Positions 9,637 through 18,422 of a DNA stretch of 40,106 bases are shown piece by piece. The stretch spans positions 1 to 40,106 of the forward strand of contig CAMCMU010000043.1 in assembly GCA_945876035.1 (NCBI GenBank). Direction: 5' to 3'. Within the stretch, counting starts at the first letter, position 1. Each line of letters opens with the position of its first letter. The DNA is from Schlesneria paludicola DSM 18645 (lineage in GTDB: Bacteria > Planctomycetota > Planctomycetia > Planctomycetales > Planctomycetaceae). The notes beneath the pieces are model-generated. The model searched no databases, was not told where the DNA came from, and saw only the letters and a program-made list of their open reading frames with translations. A program made the position numbers and the translations under genes.

Positions 9637-12513
9637 TTATCTGTTCACACCGACATAGAAGCTGAAGATCTGTTCCTGATCAATCTCTTCTTTCAAGATT
9701 GGAAATGCGAAGTCCAGAGCGATCGGAACGGGTCCCATCATTGGCACCGCCACACGCAGGCCGGTTCCAACCGACAGCCGAAAATCGCTGAACGATTGGT
9801 TGTCGTTGACTGTTCCGAAGTCTGTGAAGGCAACAGCTTTTACCATTTCATTGGCCACCACAGGCAACATGTATTCGACGCTGCCAAGGAGCATTGTTGT
9901 GCCGCCCACGCGAACGCCCGTTTGAATAGGGCTCACACCACGGAATGCAAAACCACGGAACGATTGAAATCCACCGGCAAAAAATCGTTCGTAGATCGGA
10001 GTGTCTTGACCAGTCCAGCTGGCCTGTCCGTTGACCGAAACGGTATGCTTACCGGCACCGTCCGCCCGTTGATACGTCGTGAAGTATTGACGACCTTCGG
10101 CTTCAACGCGCGTGTAGCTGAACTCACCAAATGCCTGCTCGACGCCGAGTTCGACGTAATGTCCTGAGCCGGGGAGGAAAGCCGCATCACGTGTATCGTG
10201 CGTTAATGAGGCACGGGCTGTCGACAAAAAGGTTTGGCCCAGTACGTCGGTCAGGAGTGGTGGAGTCGGTATTGTGGGATTCGAGATATCAACGTCCTCG
10301 AGTCGCAATGCAATGGCTCCCGACCACTGCTGACTAAACTGTTTTCCGACACGAAGCTTCCCGCCAACTCTCTGTTCGGTCCAGTTTTGATAGAACCGTT
10401 GAAAGTAGAAACCGCTTACTCCCAGATTGAAATTGGAGTCTAGAAAATACGGATCCTGCCAATCGACCAGATATCGACTGACTTGGCTACCTGGCATCGC
10501 CTCGATGCGAAACCGCTGACCACCGCCGCGCCACGCCGTCCCGTTCCACACATCGTCCCAACTCGTCGGGGGACGCAAAATGTCAAAGTTTTGCTCACTG
10601 AGCACAATGTTTCCGACAACTCCCGCATTACTGTTGACACCAACACCGAACATCAATCGCCCTGTCCGGGCCTCGTTGACATACGCATCAATGTCGATGA
10701 ACTCCGGCGGTGGCATTCTTTGCCAGTCGTCCGTTTCGGAATTGCGAATGGCATTTCCGAAAGGATTGGACTGCGAATCGCTATCCGATCCGAAAACGCC
10801 AGGAGGGAGCGGGTCATCGAGGCTTTGTGATCGAAATAAAGGAGTCAGAGGCGCCAGTTTCGACTCGTCGGAAACGGGCTCTTGTTGTTCCGTGGGAGGA
10901 GCGGTTTGGACTTCGATAAAGTAGGGGCGTGCGACAGTCTGTGACTCATGGATTTCCGGCTTCGCTTGTGTTTTCTTGGTCAGAGCCAATCTCGCATTCG
11001 GGGTTGCTCCGTTCGAAAGCGTTGCTGTCGGTTGCAAAATCCCGTGGCCACCGATCCGCGGGGCCTCGAGGCTTTGGCCGCGAGCCGCATTCACATCGGG
11101 ACGTTGTATCCAATTCTCGTTTCGGACAATGTTCGTTTCAATACGCGGTCCATTTTCTGGACCGGTATCGAAGTACTGTGATCCTTCCAAGCGACGTTTG
11201 AGCAGATGCATTTGCTTCGGATCGGCGAGATCGCCAGGTCGTATTGGCGAAATATTTCGAACTAAATTGGTTTGTGTGTGGGGATGATCTCCCCCAATGT
11301 GAACATCTAAGCTGCGGACTCGATAGACCTTGTCCTCGTTAATTTTGTACACGATATCAACAACGGCCGCGTCGTTGTCGTCGGTCCAGACGGGTACGGC
11401 ATCGACTTGGGCGAACAAACGTCCCTGCGATCCGTATTTTGATTTAATTGCATCAACGTCCTTAGCGATATGGCGTGCGTTGTAGTCCTGTCCTGCAACA
11501 ATTTTCGTGAGCGAACGGATTTCTTTTTCCGGAAGGACCTCGTTTCCGGCCACCTCAATATTGCGAATTTTATATCGCTCGCCTTCGGCGATTTCGTAGT
11601 GAATTTCTACTTTCGACTTGTCTGCGGAATCCGTTCGATGCGGCTCGATTTTGACATCAAAGTAACCCAAGCTGTGGTAATACTGGCGAATTCCTTCGAT
11701 ATCGTCGGCAATCGTCGAGGGATCGAATTTGCCTCCGAATAACCACAGGATCCGTGTTTTCGTGCGTGTCTTAAGTTTCAGAATAGAATCGCTGAAGTGT
11801 TCGTTTCCTTCAAATTTCACAGACGCGACAGAAACCTTGGGACCTTCATGAATGAGAAACACGACGACACGATCGGGGTCATCGCGGACGTCACCTCGTT
11901 CGAGTTCGACGGTGGCATAGGCGAACCCCTTTTCATGATAGTGCTCTTCAATTCGGCGGGCGCATTCGCGGTTGGCACTGATATCGTAAGGGCTACCGGG
12001 TTTGAGCTGTGTCATGGACTGGAAAACTTTGGTTTTGATCTTCTTATTCCCCTTGTATTCGACCGATCGGACGATCGGGCGTTCAAGGACTCGAAAGACC
12101 AAGACATTGCCGTCGTCGTTCCGTCGAATTGTGGGCTCGACAGTGGCAAACCAGCGAGTTCTTACCAGAGCATCGACGTCATCTTTGATCTGTTTCGCTG
12201 TCACAGGACGACCGGGGCGCGTCTTGATATGTTTAGCAATTTCAGCATTAGGGATTGTGGTATTTCCCTCAATCTTGACATCATCGATTGGTTCATCGAG
12301 AGTGAATGGTGACTCTGAGGAACTGCGATTATCCAGCGAAGTCTGAACAATAGATTTTGATTTCTGCAGCGGCTTCGTCGAAGCCGCAGAGGGCATGCCC
12401 TGATCAGGTTCCGCAGCTGCGGTTTCGGCAGGCGCACTCATCGTCACGCCCAGAAGAAGGGCGCACGACAGCGACCAGAGGCAACCGGCTCTGTCGCGAA
12501 CAGCGTGCTGCAT
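9637..12513 (-). CDS. bamA: BamA-like outer-membrane protein assembly factor
   Basis: A 958-residue Omp85 protein expected to insert beta-barrel proteins into the outer membrane. A signal peptide (LWSLSCALLLGVTMSAPAETAAA) leads into five POTRA-like repeats from about residue 74 to 450, each with the pattern VxxVxxxGNxxxxxxxI (EGNTTIPNAEI, YKGNKKIKTKV, FEGNEHFSDSI, VAGNEVLPEKEI). A linker rich in proline, glutamine and serine covers roughly 455-600, with no match that I know. The C-terminal barrel, about 616-958, has the family motif FFAGGFQSFRGFAFRG (the VRGF/FRGF loop in strand region 11-12) and the typical run LGQTFLSTARASLTHDTRD. The last residues are FSFYVGVNR, so the usual final aromatic of the beta-signal is followed by extra residues or lost. 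It is followed by the DUF447 gene on the same strand. Confidence 0.93.
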   Translation of the reverse strand: MQHAVRDRAGCLWSLSCALLLGVTMSAPAETAAAEPDQGMPSAASTKPLQKSKSIVQTSLDNRSSSESPFTLDEPIDDVKIEGNTTIPNAEIAKHIKTRPGRPVTAKQIKDDVDALVRTRWFATVEPTIRRNDDGNVLVFRVLERPIVRSVEYKGNKKIKTKVFQSMTQLKPGSPYDISANRECARRIEEHYHEKGFAYATVELERGDVRDDPDRVVVFLIHEGPKVSVASVKFEGNEHFSDSILKLKTRTKTRILWLFGGKFDPSTIADDIEGIRQYYHSLGYFDVKIEPHRTDSADKSKVEIHYEIAEGERYKIRNIEVAGNEVLPEKEIRSLTKIVAGQDYNARHIAKDVDAIKSKYGSQGRLFAQVDAVPVWTDDNDAAVVDIVYKINEDKVYRVRSLDVHIGGDHPHTQTNLVRNISPIRPGDLADPKQMHLLKRRLEGSQYFDTGPENGPRIETNIVRNENWIQRPDVNAARGQSLEAPRIGGHGILQPTATLSNGATPNARLALTKKTQAKPEIHESQTVARPYFIEVQTAPPTEQQEPVSDESKLAPLTPLFRSQSLDDPLPPGVFGSDSDSQSNPFGNAIRNSETDDWQRMPPPEFIDIDAYVNEARTGRLMFGVGVNSNAGVVGNIVLSEQNFDILRPPTSWDDVWNGTAWRGGGQRFRIEAMPGSQVSRYLVDWQDPYFLDSNFNLGVSGFYFQRFYQNWTEQRVGGKLRVGKQFSQQWSGAIALRLEDVDISNPTIPTPPLLTDVLGQTFLSTARASLTHDTRDAAFLPGSGHYVELGVEQAFGEFSYTRVEAEGRQYFTTYQRADGAGKHTVSVNGQASWTGQDTPIYERFFAGGFQSFRGFAFRGVSPIQTGVRVGGTTMLLGSVEYMLPVVANEMVKAVAFTDFGTVNDNQSFSDFRLSVGTGLRVAVPMMGPVPIALDFAFPILKEEIDQEQIFSFYVGVNR

Positions 12514-13245
12514 GGTGGGGCTTTCTCACGCGGAGGTCAAACGGTATTGATCCAGCCGACTCTTCAGAATTACGACTTGCAAGGAAAGACGACGATGCGC
12601 CATGGTCGATAACGCGACCACGCGATCCGAAAGAACTATCGACGGAGAGAAATAACGGATTATCAAAAGGGCGACAAGATGAGTTGTCCGCCCACAAAAA
12701 ACCAAGAGACGCAGTGACTTGGTGTCCGCGGAAGACAGGAAATGCTCCCGATTCAGGCAACAATTCGCTGTTCACAGACAGGGGGTTGAGTGGGCCCACA
12801 GCGGCGCGGCTGAGATTCTGTTAATCGGGTCTCGCTGTTCGGTCCGCTCGATTCTCGGAAGCCCCCTAACATCCAGAAGAGGGCTTAAAAAAAGGACGGA
12901 TATGAGATCCTGTTTTGTGCGACGGCGATGAACGACAGCACCGGAACCCGAGTCATCTGACACCTTGGCATGTGCGACAAACGGTTCACCGTCCGCCAAA
13001 CGGCTCTCAAAAAAATGTTTCCAGTGGTCGGGAAAGAGAGGGCTCCGATTCGAAGGGGCTTTGTTTTTAGCGGATGGCATACCCGATTGGGATAACTTAT
13101 GATCGATTGGACTGGATGTGACTCGAGTAAACAGTCGGTACCGTCGTTCGGAATCCCGTTATTGACGTGACTGCGAACAGGTGACTCTCGCTCTCTTTCG
13201 ATGGGGTCGATTTGTCGTCTGAGACGATTGTCGCGTGGAGAAAAA
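12514..13245. other. Divergent intergenic region between bamA and the dienelactone hydrolase gene
   Basis: About 730 bases that should hold the promoters of both divergently transcribed units. A minus-strand frame at 12772-13080 (102 codons) is open but has no ribosome-binding site and no family resemblance, so I do not call it. No RNA gene or repeat was recognised. Confidence 0.5.
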
Positions 13246-14481
13246 ATGGCAGTTCAGATGTTAGAAGTTCCTGCGATCGACGGCCGTGGGACATTTCATG
13301 GATATTTATCTCTGCCGCCTGCTGGTCATGGGCCCGGATTGGTGCTGGCGCAAGAGATTTTTGGCGTTAACCAAACCATGCGCGAGATTGCAGATCACTA
13401 TGCCGCAGAGGGCTATGTGGTTTTTGTTCCCGACCTTTTCTGGCGGCAGCAACCGGGCATCGAGCTGGGTTATACTCCGGACGAATGGCAAAAGGCTTTT
13501 AGTTTCTATCAAGACTTTGACGAAGCGAAAGGAGTGGAAGACATCCAGGCGTCGATCAGCACGCTCCGGAATCACCATGCGGTGATTGGCAAAGTCGGTG
13601 TTGTCGGATTCTGTCTTGGAGGCAAATTGGCATACCTGGCAGCCTGTCGAACCGACACCGATGTCGCGATCAGCTACTATGGTGTCGGGATCGAAACGGC
13701 GATTAAGGAAGCGAAAAACGTCCAATGCAAACTGCTGTTGCATCTCGCCCAGAATGACGAATATTGCCTGCCCGATGCACAGGAAACTATTTTACAATCC
13801 CTGCGTAACAAGCCGAACTTCAAGTTGTATGTGTATGCGGGGGTCAAGCACGCATTTGCGAGAGTTGATGGCCCTCATTATGACAAAGCATCTGCAGAAA
13901 TCGCGCACGCACGCAGCATAGAGGCCTTGAAATCTGAGATTGGCCCCCAACCGGATCTCTCGGCACTCTGGGATCGCCACTGCGAATATGAATTTGGCAC
14001 CCACGATGTCGCTGCGACGATGGCAACGATGGTTCCCGAACCGTATGTGAATCATATCCCGACGATGACAGGTGGAGTCGGCTATCAACAAGTCCAACAT
14101 TTCTACAAAAACCATTTTGTGAACAGCAATCCTGCGGATACTTCGCTGATCTTGATTTCACGCACGGTGGGTGCCACTCAGGTGGTCGATGAAATGCTGT
14201 TCTGTTTTACGCACACCTGCGAAATCCCTTGGATGCTCCCCGGAATTCCGCCCACCCACAAGCGTGTCGAGATTCCAGTCGTGGCCGTAGTGAAGTTCCG
14301 TGGCGACAAAGTCTGTCACGAACATATCTATTGGGATCAGGCGAGCGTCCTTGTCCAGATTGGCGCACTTGACGCGACAGGGCTCCCTATTGCCGGTGTG
14401 CAGACCGCACACAAACTGCTCGATCCGACCCTGCCATCGAATTCCCTAATAACATCGTGGGCGGATTTGGATAAGAGATAG
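13246..14481 (+). CDS. Dienelactone hydrolase fused to an NTF2/SnoaL-like domain
   Basis: A 411-residue two-domain protein. Residues 1-235 form an alpha/beta hydrolase of the dienelactone hydrolase (carboxymethylenebutenolidase) family, which opens lactone rings in aromatic-compound breakdown. The catalytic triad is visible as C123 in GFCLGG, D171 in QNDEYCLPD and H202 in VKHAFAR, positions that agree with the classical Pseudomonas enzyme. Residues about 255-395 look like an NTF2/SnoaL-fold domain (YVNHIPTMTGG, HFYKNHF, VDEMLFCFTH, VPVVAVVKF, HEHIYWDQASVLVQIG), a small cone-shaped fold used for ligand binding or isomerase/hydrolase activity. The ATG at 13246 has GGAG 5 nt upstream. It is the first of three plus-strand genes ending at 16474, with gaps of about 170 and 115 bases, which may form one pathway. 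The real substrate is unknown. Confidence 0.92.
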   Translation: MAVQMLEVPAIDGRGTFHGYLSLPPAGHGPGLVLAQEIFGVNQTMREIADHYAAEGYVVFVPDLFWRQQPGIELGYTPDEWQKAFSFYQDFDEAKGVEDIQASISTLRNHHAVIGKVGVVGFCLGGKLAYLAACRTDTDVAISYYGVGIETAIKEAKNVQCKLLLHLAQNDEYCLPDAQETILQSLRNKPNFKLYVYAGVKHAFARVDGPHYDKASAEIAHARSIEALKSEIGPQPDLSALWDRHCEYEFGTHDVAATMATMVPEPYVNHIPTMTGGVGYQQVQHFYKNHFVNSNPADTSLILISRTVGATQVVDEMLFCFTHTCEIPWMLPGIPPTHKRVEIPVVAVVKFRGDKVCHEHIYWDQASVLVQIGALDATGLPIAGVQTAHKLLDPTLPSNSLITSWADLDKR

Positions 14482-14651
14482 GCAGCTGCGGAGACCTCTG
14501 GTATTTTTTTCCTCTGAATCGTTACTGTGGCGTTTTGTCAATGTCGTTCTCTCCGAGAAAAAAGGCTCGCGTCAGCTTAGCCACGGTCTCTTCGATTCAG
14601 ATTCGCGGCACGTCAGTTGAATTCCCAAGAGGCGGAGTGAAATCAAAAAAC

Positions 14652-15575
14652 ATGAAAATCTTCGTGCCTCAGACGTCTTTCCACCACGTGTTCGAGCCAT
14701 TGCCAGACGGCATCGAACTTGTCAACGAGCCAGAGGCCCCAGTGGAAATGGCAGTGCTTGGAATGGAGCAGGCGGCGTACCTGCCCTCGCTCATTCCCGC
14801 CTTACCGCATTTGCGGGTCGTGCAGTCACTCAATTCTGGGATCGAGTGGCTGCTTCCCATGATACCCGATGGGGTCACCGTCTGTAATGCCAGCGGCGTG
14901 CATGATGCCGCAGTCGCGGAATGGGTGGTCGCTGTGCTCCTCGCGATGCGGAGACGTCTTCCCGATCTCCTCGAATTGCAAAGACGGAGCGTGTGGGACA
15001 GAAACCTCAATGACGTGACTGCGACCGGTGCTTCATCGATTGGCGCGATCGATACGCTCGAGGGAGGAACAAGTTTGATCATCGGTTACGGATCGATTGG
15101 ACGTGCGGTGGCATCGCGACTGGCAGCCCTCGGGATCCATGTCGTGGGAGTGGCCCGGAGTCCGCGACCGGACACAGTGCCGCCGGAGGCAATTCCACGG
15201 CTTCTGCCGGACATGGATGCGGTGATCCTCCTGGCGCCGCTTACGCCGGCAACAGAGCGGATGGTTGATGCGAAGTTTCTGGCGTGCATGAAGCCCGGTG
15301 CCATTCTTGTCAATGCGTCGCGGGGGCGACTGGTCGACACCGACGCGTTAATTTACGCATTAAAACAGGGACTGATTCGGGCTGCCTTGGACGTGACCGA
15401 TCCTGAACCGCTTCCGCCCACGCATCCTTTGTGGCAGGCACCAAATGTGCTGATCACGCCTCATGTCGCAGGAGCGGTAGCGAGTTGGCGAGCCAGAGCG
15501 TACCGTTTTGCAAGATCACAAGTCGACTGTTATGTGAGCGGAAAACCTCTGCGAAATATCGTCTCACGCGAGTGA
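14652..15575 (+). CDS. D-isomer-specific 2-hydroxyacid dehydrogenase family protein
   Basis: A 307-residue NAD(P)-dependent oxidoreductase interconverting 2-oxoacids and D-2-hydroxyacids. The Rossmann motif GYGSIG occupies 145-150, and the catalytic set R224 (NASRGRLVD), E252 (DPEPLPPTHPLW) and H271 (TPHVAG) is complete. The N-terminal part is short (MKIFVPQTSF...), as in the ghrA/glyoxylate-reductase-like branch. I placed the start at ATG 14652, because the fold begins there. GTG at 14637 sits closer to the GGCGGA stretch and is a fair alternative, and the frame is open back to 14535. It lies between the dienelactone hydrolase fusion and the cyclase gene on the same strand. Substrate specificity cannot be judged. 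Confidence 0.9.
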   Translation: MKIFVPQTSFHHVFEPLPDGIELVNEPEAPVEMAVLGMEQAAYLPSLIPALPHLRVVQSLNSGIEWLLPMIPDGVTVCNASGVHDAAVAEWVVAVLLAMRRRLPDLLELQRRSVWDRNLNDVTATGASSIGAIDTLEGGTSLIIGYGSIGRAVASRLAALGIHVVGVARSPRPDTVPPEAIPRLLPDMDAVILLAPLTPATERMVDAKFLACMKPGAILVNASRGRLVDTDALIYALKQGLIRAALDVTDPEPLPPTHPLWQAPNVLITPHVAGAVASWRARAYRFARSQVDCYVSGKPLRNIVSRE

Positions 15576-15691
15576 ACACGGTGTCAAAATAACAGGAGAC
15601 ATACCAGCACCACAGACAACCAGCGATTTCTGACACAAGACGTTTGCGCCCAGATCGAAACGGGAGTTACTCAACCCAACAGGAATCAGAT

Positions 15692-16474
15692 ATGTCCCAG
15701 CCCCTCGCTCAGTTTGCGGCATCGCTCGCCAGTGGCACAATCCGCATCATCGACCTCACGCATACGCTCTCGGCGGAATTCCCGACCCTCGTACTACCTG
15801 AGCCGTTTGGCCAGACGTGGCCGTTCAAGCTTGAGGAAATCTCGAGGTACGATCAAGCGGGTCCCGGATGGTACTGGAATAATTTCTCGTGCGGTGAACA
15901 TACAGGCACGCACTTCGATGCGCCGGCCCACTGGATCACCGGAAGTCAGGTGCCCAACAATACCGTGGATTTGATTGACTGTCAGAATTTTATTGCCCCC
16001 GTCGTCGTCATCGACGCTAGTGCCGAAGTGGCTGCTAACGCCGATTGGTTGTTGACAGTTGAGTTTCTAGAAAAATGGGAAACGCAGCATGGCCAGATCC
16101 CGGCCGGTCACTGGCTTGCGTTCCGGACCGACTGGTCTAAGCGAATCAATGACCCGGCGGCCTTTGTGAACATGCAGGCAGACGGTGCACATACGCCCGG
16201 CCCAACACAGGCCACCGTGGAATGGTTGATCCAAGAACGCAACGTGCTTGGTTTTGCCGTCGAGACAATCAACACGGATGCAGGCCAGTCTTACGCGTGG
16301 CCCGTACCCTATCCCTGCCACACGTTGATGCACGGCGCCAATCGCTATGGACTGCAATGTCTCAGAAATCTAGACCAGTTGCCGCCGACCGGTGCCGTCA
16401 TCTTCTCCGCTCCGCTGAAAATCAAGGATGGATCAGGAAGTCCTCTGCGCGTGCTGGCATTGATACCGTCCTAA
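15692..16474 (+). CDS. Cyclase family protein (kynurenine-formamidase-like metal hydrolase)
   Basis: A 260-residue member of the metal-dependent cyclase/kynurenine formamidase family, which cleaves amide or lactone bonds with bound metal. The signature H70-x-G-T-H74-x-D76-x-x-x-H80 (EHTGTHFDAPAHW) is complete and supplies the metal ligands. The opening IRIIDLTHTLSAEFPT and the later blocks LAFRTDWS and GFAVETINTDAG are also characteristic; the latter region normally carries the remaining histidine/glutamate ligands. The ATG at 15692 has AGGA 7 nt upstream, and the longer frame from 15644 has no such support. It is the last gene of the 13.2-16.5 kb plus-strand cluster. Together with the upstream hydrolase and dehydrogenase it suggests catabolism of a cyclic or aromatic compound, but this is inference. 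Confidence 0.9.
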   Translation: MSQPLAQFAASLASGTIRIIDLTHTLSAEFPTLVLPEPFGQTWPFKLEEISRYDQAGPGWYWNNFSCGEHTGTHFDAPAHWITGSQVPNNTVDLIDCQNFIAPVVVIDASAEVAANADWLLTVEFLEKWETQHGQIPAGHWLAFRTDWSKRINDPAAFVNMQADGAHTPGPTQATVEWLIQERNVLGFAVETINTDAGQSYAWPVPYPCHTLMHGANRYGLQCLRNLDQLPPTGAVIFSAPLKIKDGSGSPLRVLALIPS

Positions 16475-17147
16475 AGGTAACTCGTTCTTCAAAATCAATC
16501 CTAGTTAGCCGCGTGCGTTGATAAGTTAAATTTTTCCGCCGCACAAAAGAACTTTGCCCTGTCGTTGGAGAATCGTAAGGGCAGCACGTTTGCCGTGACA
16601 GCCACGTTGTCAGTAGTCCGATGCCGTGCCGAAGGCTACTCCAGTCGCTACGGCATCGGATTGACTATCGCTGAAAATGAATGGAATCCGATTCACCAGA
16701 CCGCCGGCCTGTTGAGGATGCACAAAACGGATGAGAACGTCGTGGGCGCCAGTGGACTTTGTGAGTGTGACTTGACACGGTCGTACCATTGTTTCCCTAG
16801 TCCGTTGACTTCGATGTCGGCAGTGGCAAGGAGTTCTCGTCAGGCCGATCGAGTCGTATTACGGCTCTCCCAAACACGTTTGACGACACGAGTGATACGC
16901 CACAGCACACTCTGGTTCGATCGACTTCGAGTATCGTTGGTAAGATCAAGCACACTGCACCGTCCGCAGAATTCGGCAGGGAATTCACGGCAGCTTCGTT
17001 TCCTTCGCTGCCGGTGGCATCAACTAGCGGTGTTCAAAAAGACGTTTCTTCCGTTGGAGTCATGAGGAGCCAAGCCGGATCAGCCCAATGGCACTTACGT
17101 TGTCACGGGGCGAATGAGTGATACAACGCGAGCCGCCGGAACGCATG
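16475..17147. other. Non-coding or decayed stretch downstream of the cyclase gene
   Basis: A frame at 16565-17065 (+) is open for 166 codons, but its translation shows no family pattern and it has no ribosome-binding site. Near 16620-16666 an imperfect hairpin (CCGATGCCGT paired with ACGGCATCGG) lies about 145 bases after the cyclase stop. It has no T-tract and is a weak terminator candidate at best. Confidence 0.4.
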
Positions 17148-17229
17148 TTGATGAGCCGGAACGCGCTAGCGTCCGGTTCGCATTTCGAAACAAAGGCAAA
17201 CCGGACGCTAGCGCGTTCCGGCTCATCAA
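17148..17229. repeat. 31-bp perfect inverted repeat, REP-like planctomycete element
   Basis: The arms 17148-17178 and 17199-17229 are perfect reverse complements over 31 bases and flank a 20-base loop (17179-17198). The arm reads TTGATGAGCCGGAACGCGCT and continues AGCGTCCGGTT. GC-rich palindromes with the GCCGGAACGCGCTAGCGTCCGG core are, from memory, scattered in planctomycete genomes, so this is likely one copy of a dispersed REP/MITE-like family. No second copy was found in this window. It sits inside the N-terminal region of the decayed IS630-type transposase: transposase-like coding resumes immediately after the right arm. Confidence 0.85.
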
Positions 17230-18145
17230 TGCACTCACCGAAGGCGTACGGTGCGGGGGTGGGTGCCTTGTTACAACCACGACGGCTGAGCGGGGCTGCA
17301 GACCAAGCCTCGTCGCGGTCCCAAAGGGCCGCTGACGGCAGAAGAAGCCGAGTCACTGAAGTCACGGGTGGAAGCGGGGTCGCTGCCGAATGACGGGGGT
17401 CTGTGCGCTGCGGGGGGCGGGACATCCAGCGGGTCTTGCACTAGGATTTTGACCGACTCCGTTTGCTGAATGCGGCCTACGGCTTGTTACAGCCGCGGGG
17501 TGATTTTCTCACTGGTTCCGCGCCCGCGACACCGGCGGCCCGACTCAGTGGCGCATGACGATTTAAAAATTTCTGGCACCCGGGATTGCCGAGATCTAAA
17601 CGGCACATCCCAGTTGTCGGCTCCAAGTCTTCCACGATGGCGCAACGCGGTTCGGCAATCAGCGAACGTTGACACGCATTGGGGCAAAGGCCGGTTCTCG
17701 CCCCTGTGCGGTTCGCCAGACGCCATACGCGTTCGTCTCTGTGCTGGGGGCAACGAGCGTCCAAACCGGCTAGGGCGAAGGCATGATCGTTCGGCGGATC
17801 GACCATCGTCAACCTGTTTCTGGTCCAGTTGTCGGCCACACGGGCATCGGTTGTGCAGGTGGCGCTGGTCTGAGATGGCGTTGGTTATCATCGCTCACAG
17901 GGCTTGATCGGCCCGCCCAATATCATGTGCGTCAGCTTGCCACCGTACTCGCCGGAACTCAATCCGGTGGATAACCTGTGGCATGACATGCGTAGTAATC
18001 ATTGATCCGCCCGCAGGTGTGGAAACGTCGATCACCTGTTCGATGCGGCTGAAACCGCATGGCGAAACAGCTGTTTCGACAAAAATCTGATCCGCACCAT
18101 CTACCACATATCCGATCCGAAAACGCGAGAAGAATTCATGAGATT
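17230..18145 (+). pseudogene. IS630-family transposase remnant with several frameshifts and stops
   Basis: Pieces of one DDE transposase can be followed across all three plus frames. In order they are HRRRTVRGWVPCYNHDG and AGLQTKPRRGPKGPLTAEEA (17233-17350, HTH and linker region), a PRPRHRRPDSVA-like piece near 17520, FHDGATRFGNQRTLTRIGAK (first catalytic D, about 17630-17690), SRPCAVRQTPYAFVSVLGA, LVxDGVGYHRSQGL (second D, about 17860-17910, after an in-frame stop), LPPYSPELNPVDNLWHDM (17938-17990) and LFDAAETAWRN (about 18030-18065). The usual third acidic residue (ExLW) is replaced by D in VDNLW. At least four frame changes and several stops make it inactive. The right boundary is near 18145, where homology to a different, minus-strand gene begins. 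The left end is obscured by the REP-like palindrome. Element ends were not defined. Confidence 0.8.
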
Positions 18146-18397
18146 GGTACAGGTCATCGGGTTCATGGATTCGAGGTTACTAGTGACCTCAATGAAGAAG
18201 ACCGTTCCTTCCGGAGCCACGGCCAGTTCCATCGGCTGAATAAGCCCAGAGACAAGTTGTGCGATTTCAAAACAACAGGAGTCAACCGCCGAATCCGCGG
18301 CATGGAGATATGTCGCAATCGATGAGAGCAGCCATGCGAACAACAAGGTCCGGCGAAGAAGAAAAGACTTGACGCTCTCAGTTGAAGCGACGGGCAA
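18146..18397 (-). pseudogene. N-terminal fragment of an exported sugar-dehydrogenase-like (PQQ/beta-propeller) protein
   Basis: Translation from 18397 gives a signal peptide (LLRRTLLFAWLLSSIATYLHAADS) followed by FEIAQLVSGLIQPMELAVAP and EGTVFFIEVTSNLESMNPMT. This matches the start of the first propeller blade of planctomycete secreted sugar-dehydrogenase-like proteins, which usually run for hundreds of residues and often carry cytochrome or ThuA domains. Homology breaks at about 18150, where the IS630 remnant begins. The remaining codons to 18101 are transposon sequence read backwards. I found no continuation on the far side of the element, so the rest was probably deleted. Confidence 0.6.
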
Positions 18398-18422
18398 GTA
18401 AGTCAGAGTTTTTAATCACGAA

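Noticed and set aside
12772-13080. Minus-strand 102-codon frame between bamA and the hydrolase gene
   Set aside because: No ribosome-binding site, no family resemblance, low-complexity reading of GC-rich DNA.
16565-17065. 166-codon plus-strand frame after the cyclase gene
   Set aside because: No start signal, no domain pattern and arginine/serine-rich composition typical of out-of-frame GC-rich DNA.
17060-17425. Minus- and plus-strand small frames over the inverted repeat
   Set aside because: They arise from the palindrome itself (the same ERASVRF-type reading appears on both strands) and from antisense of the transposase remnant.
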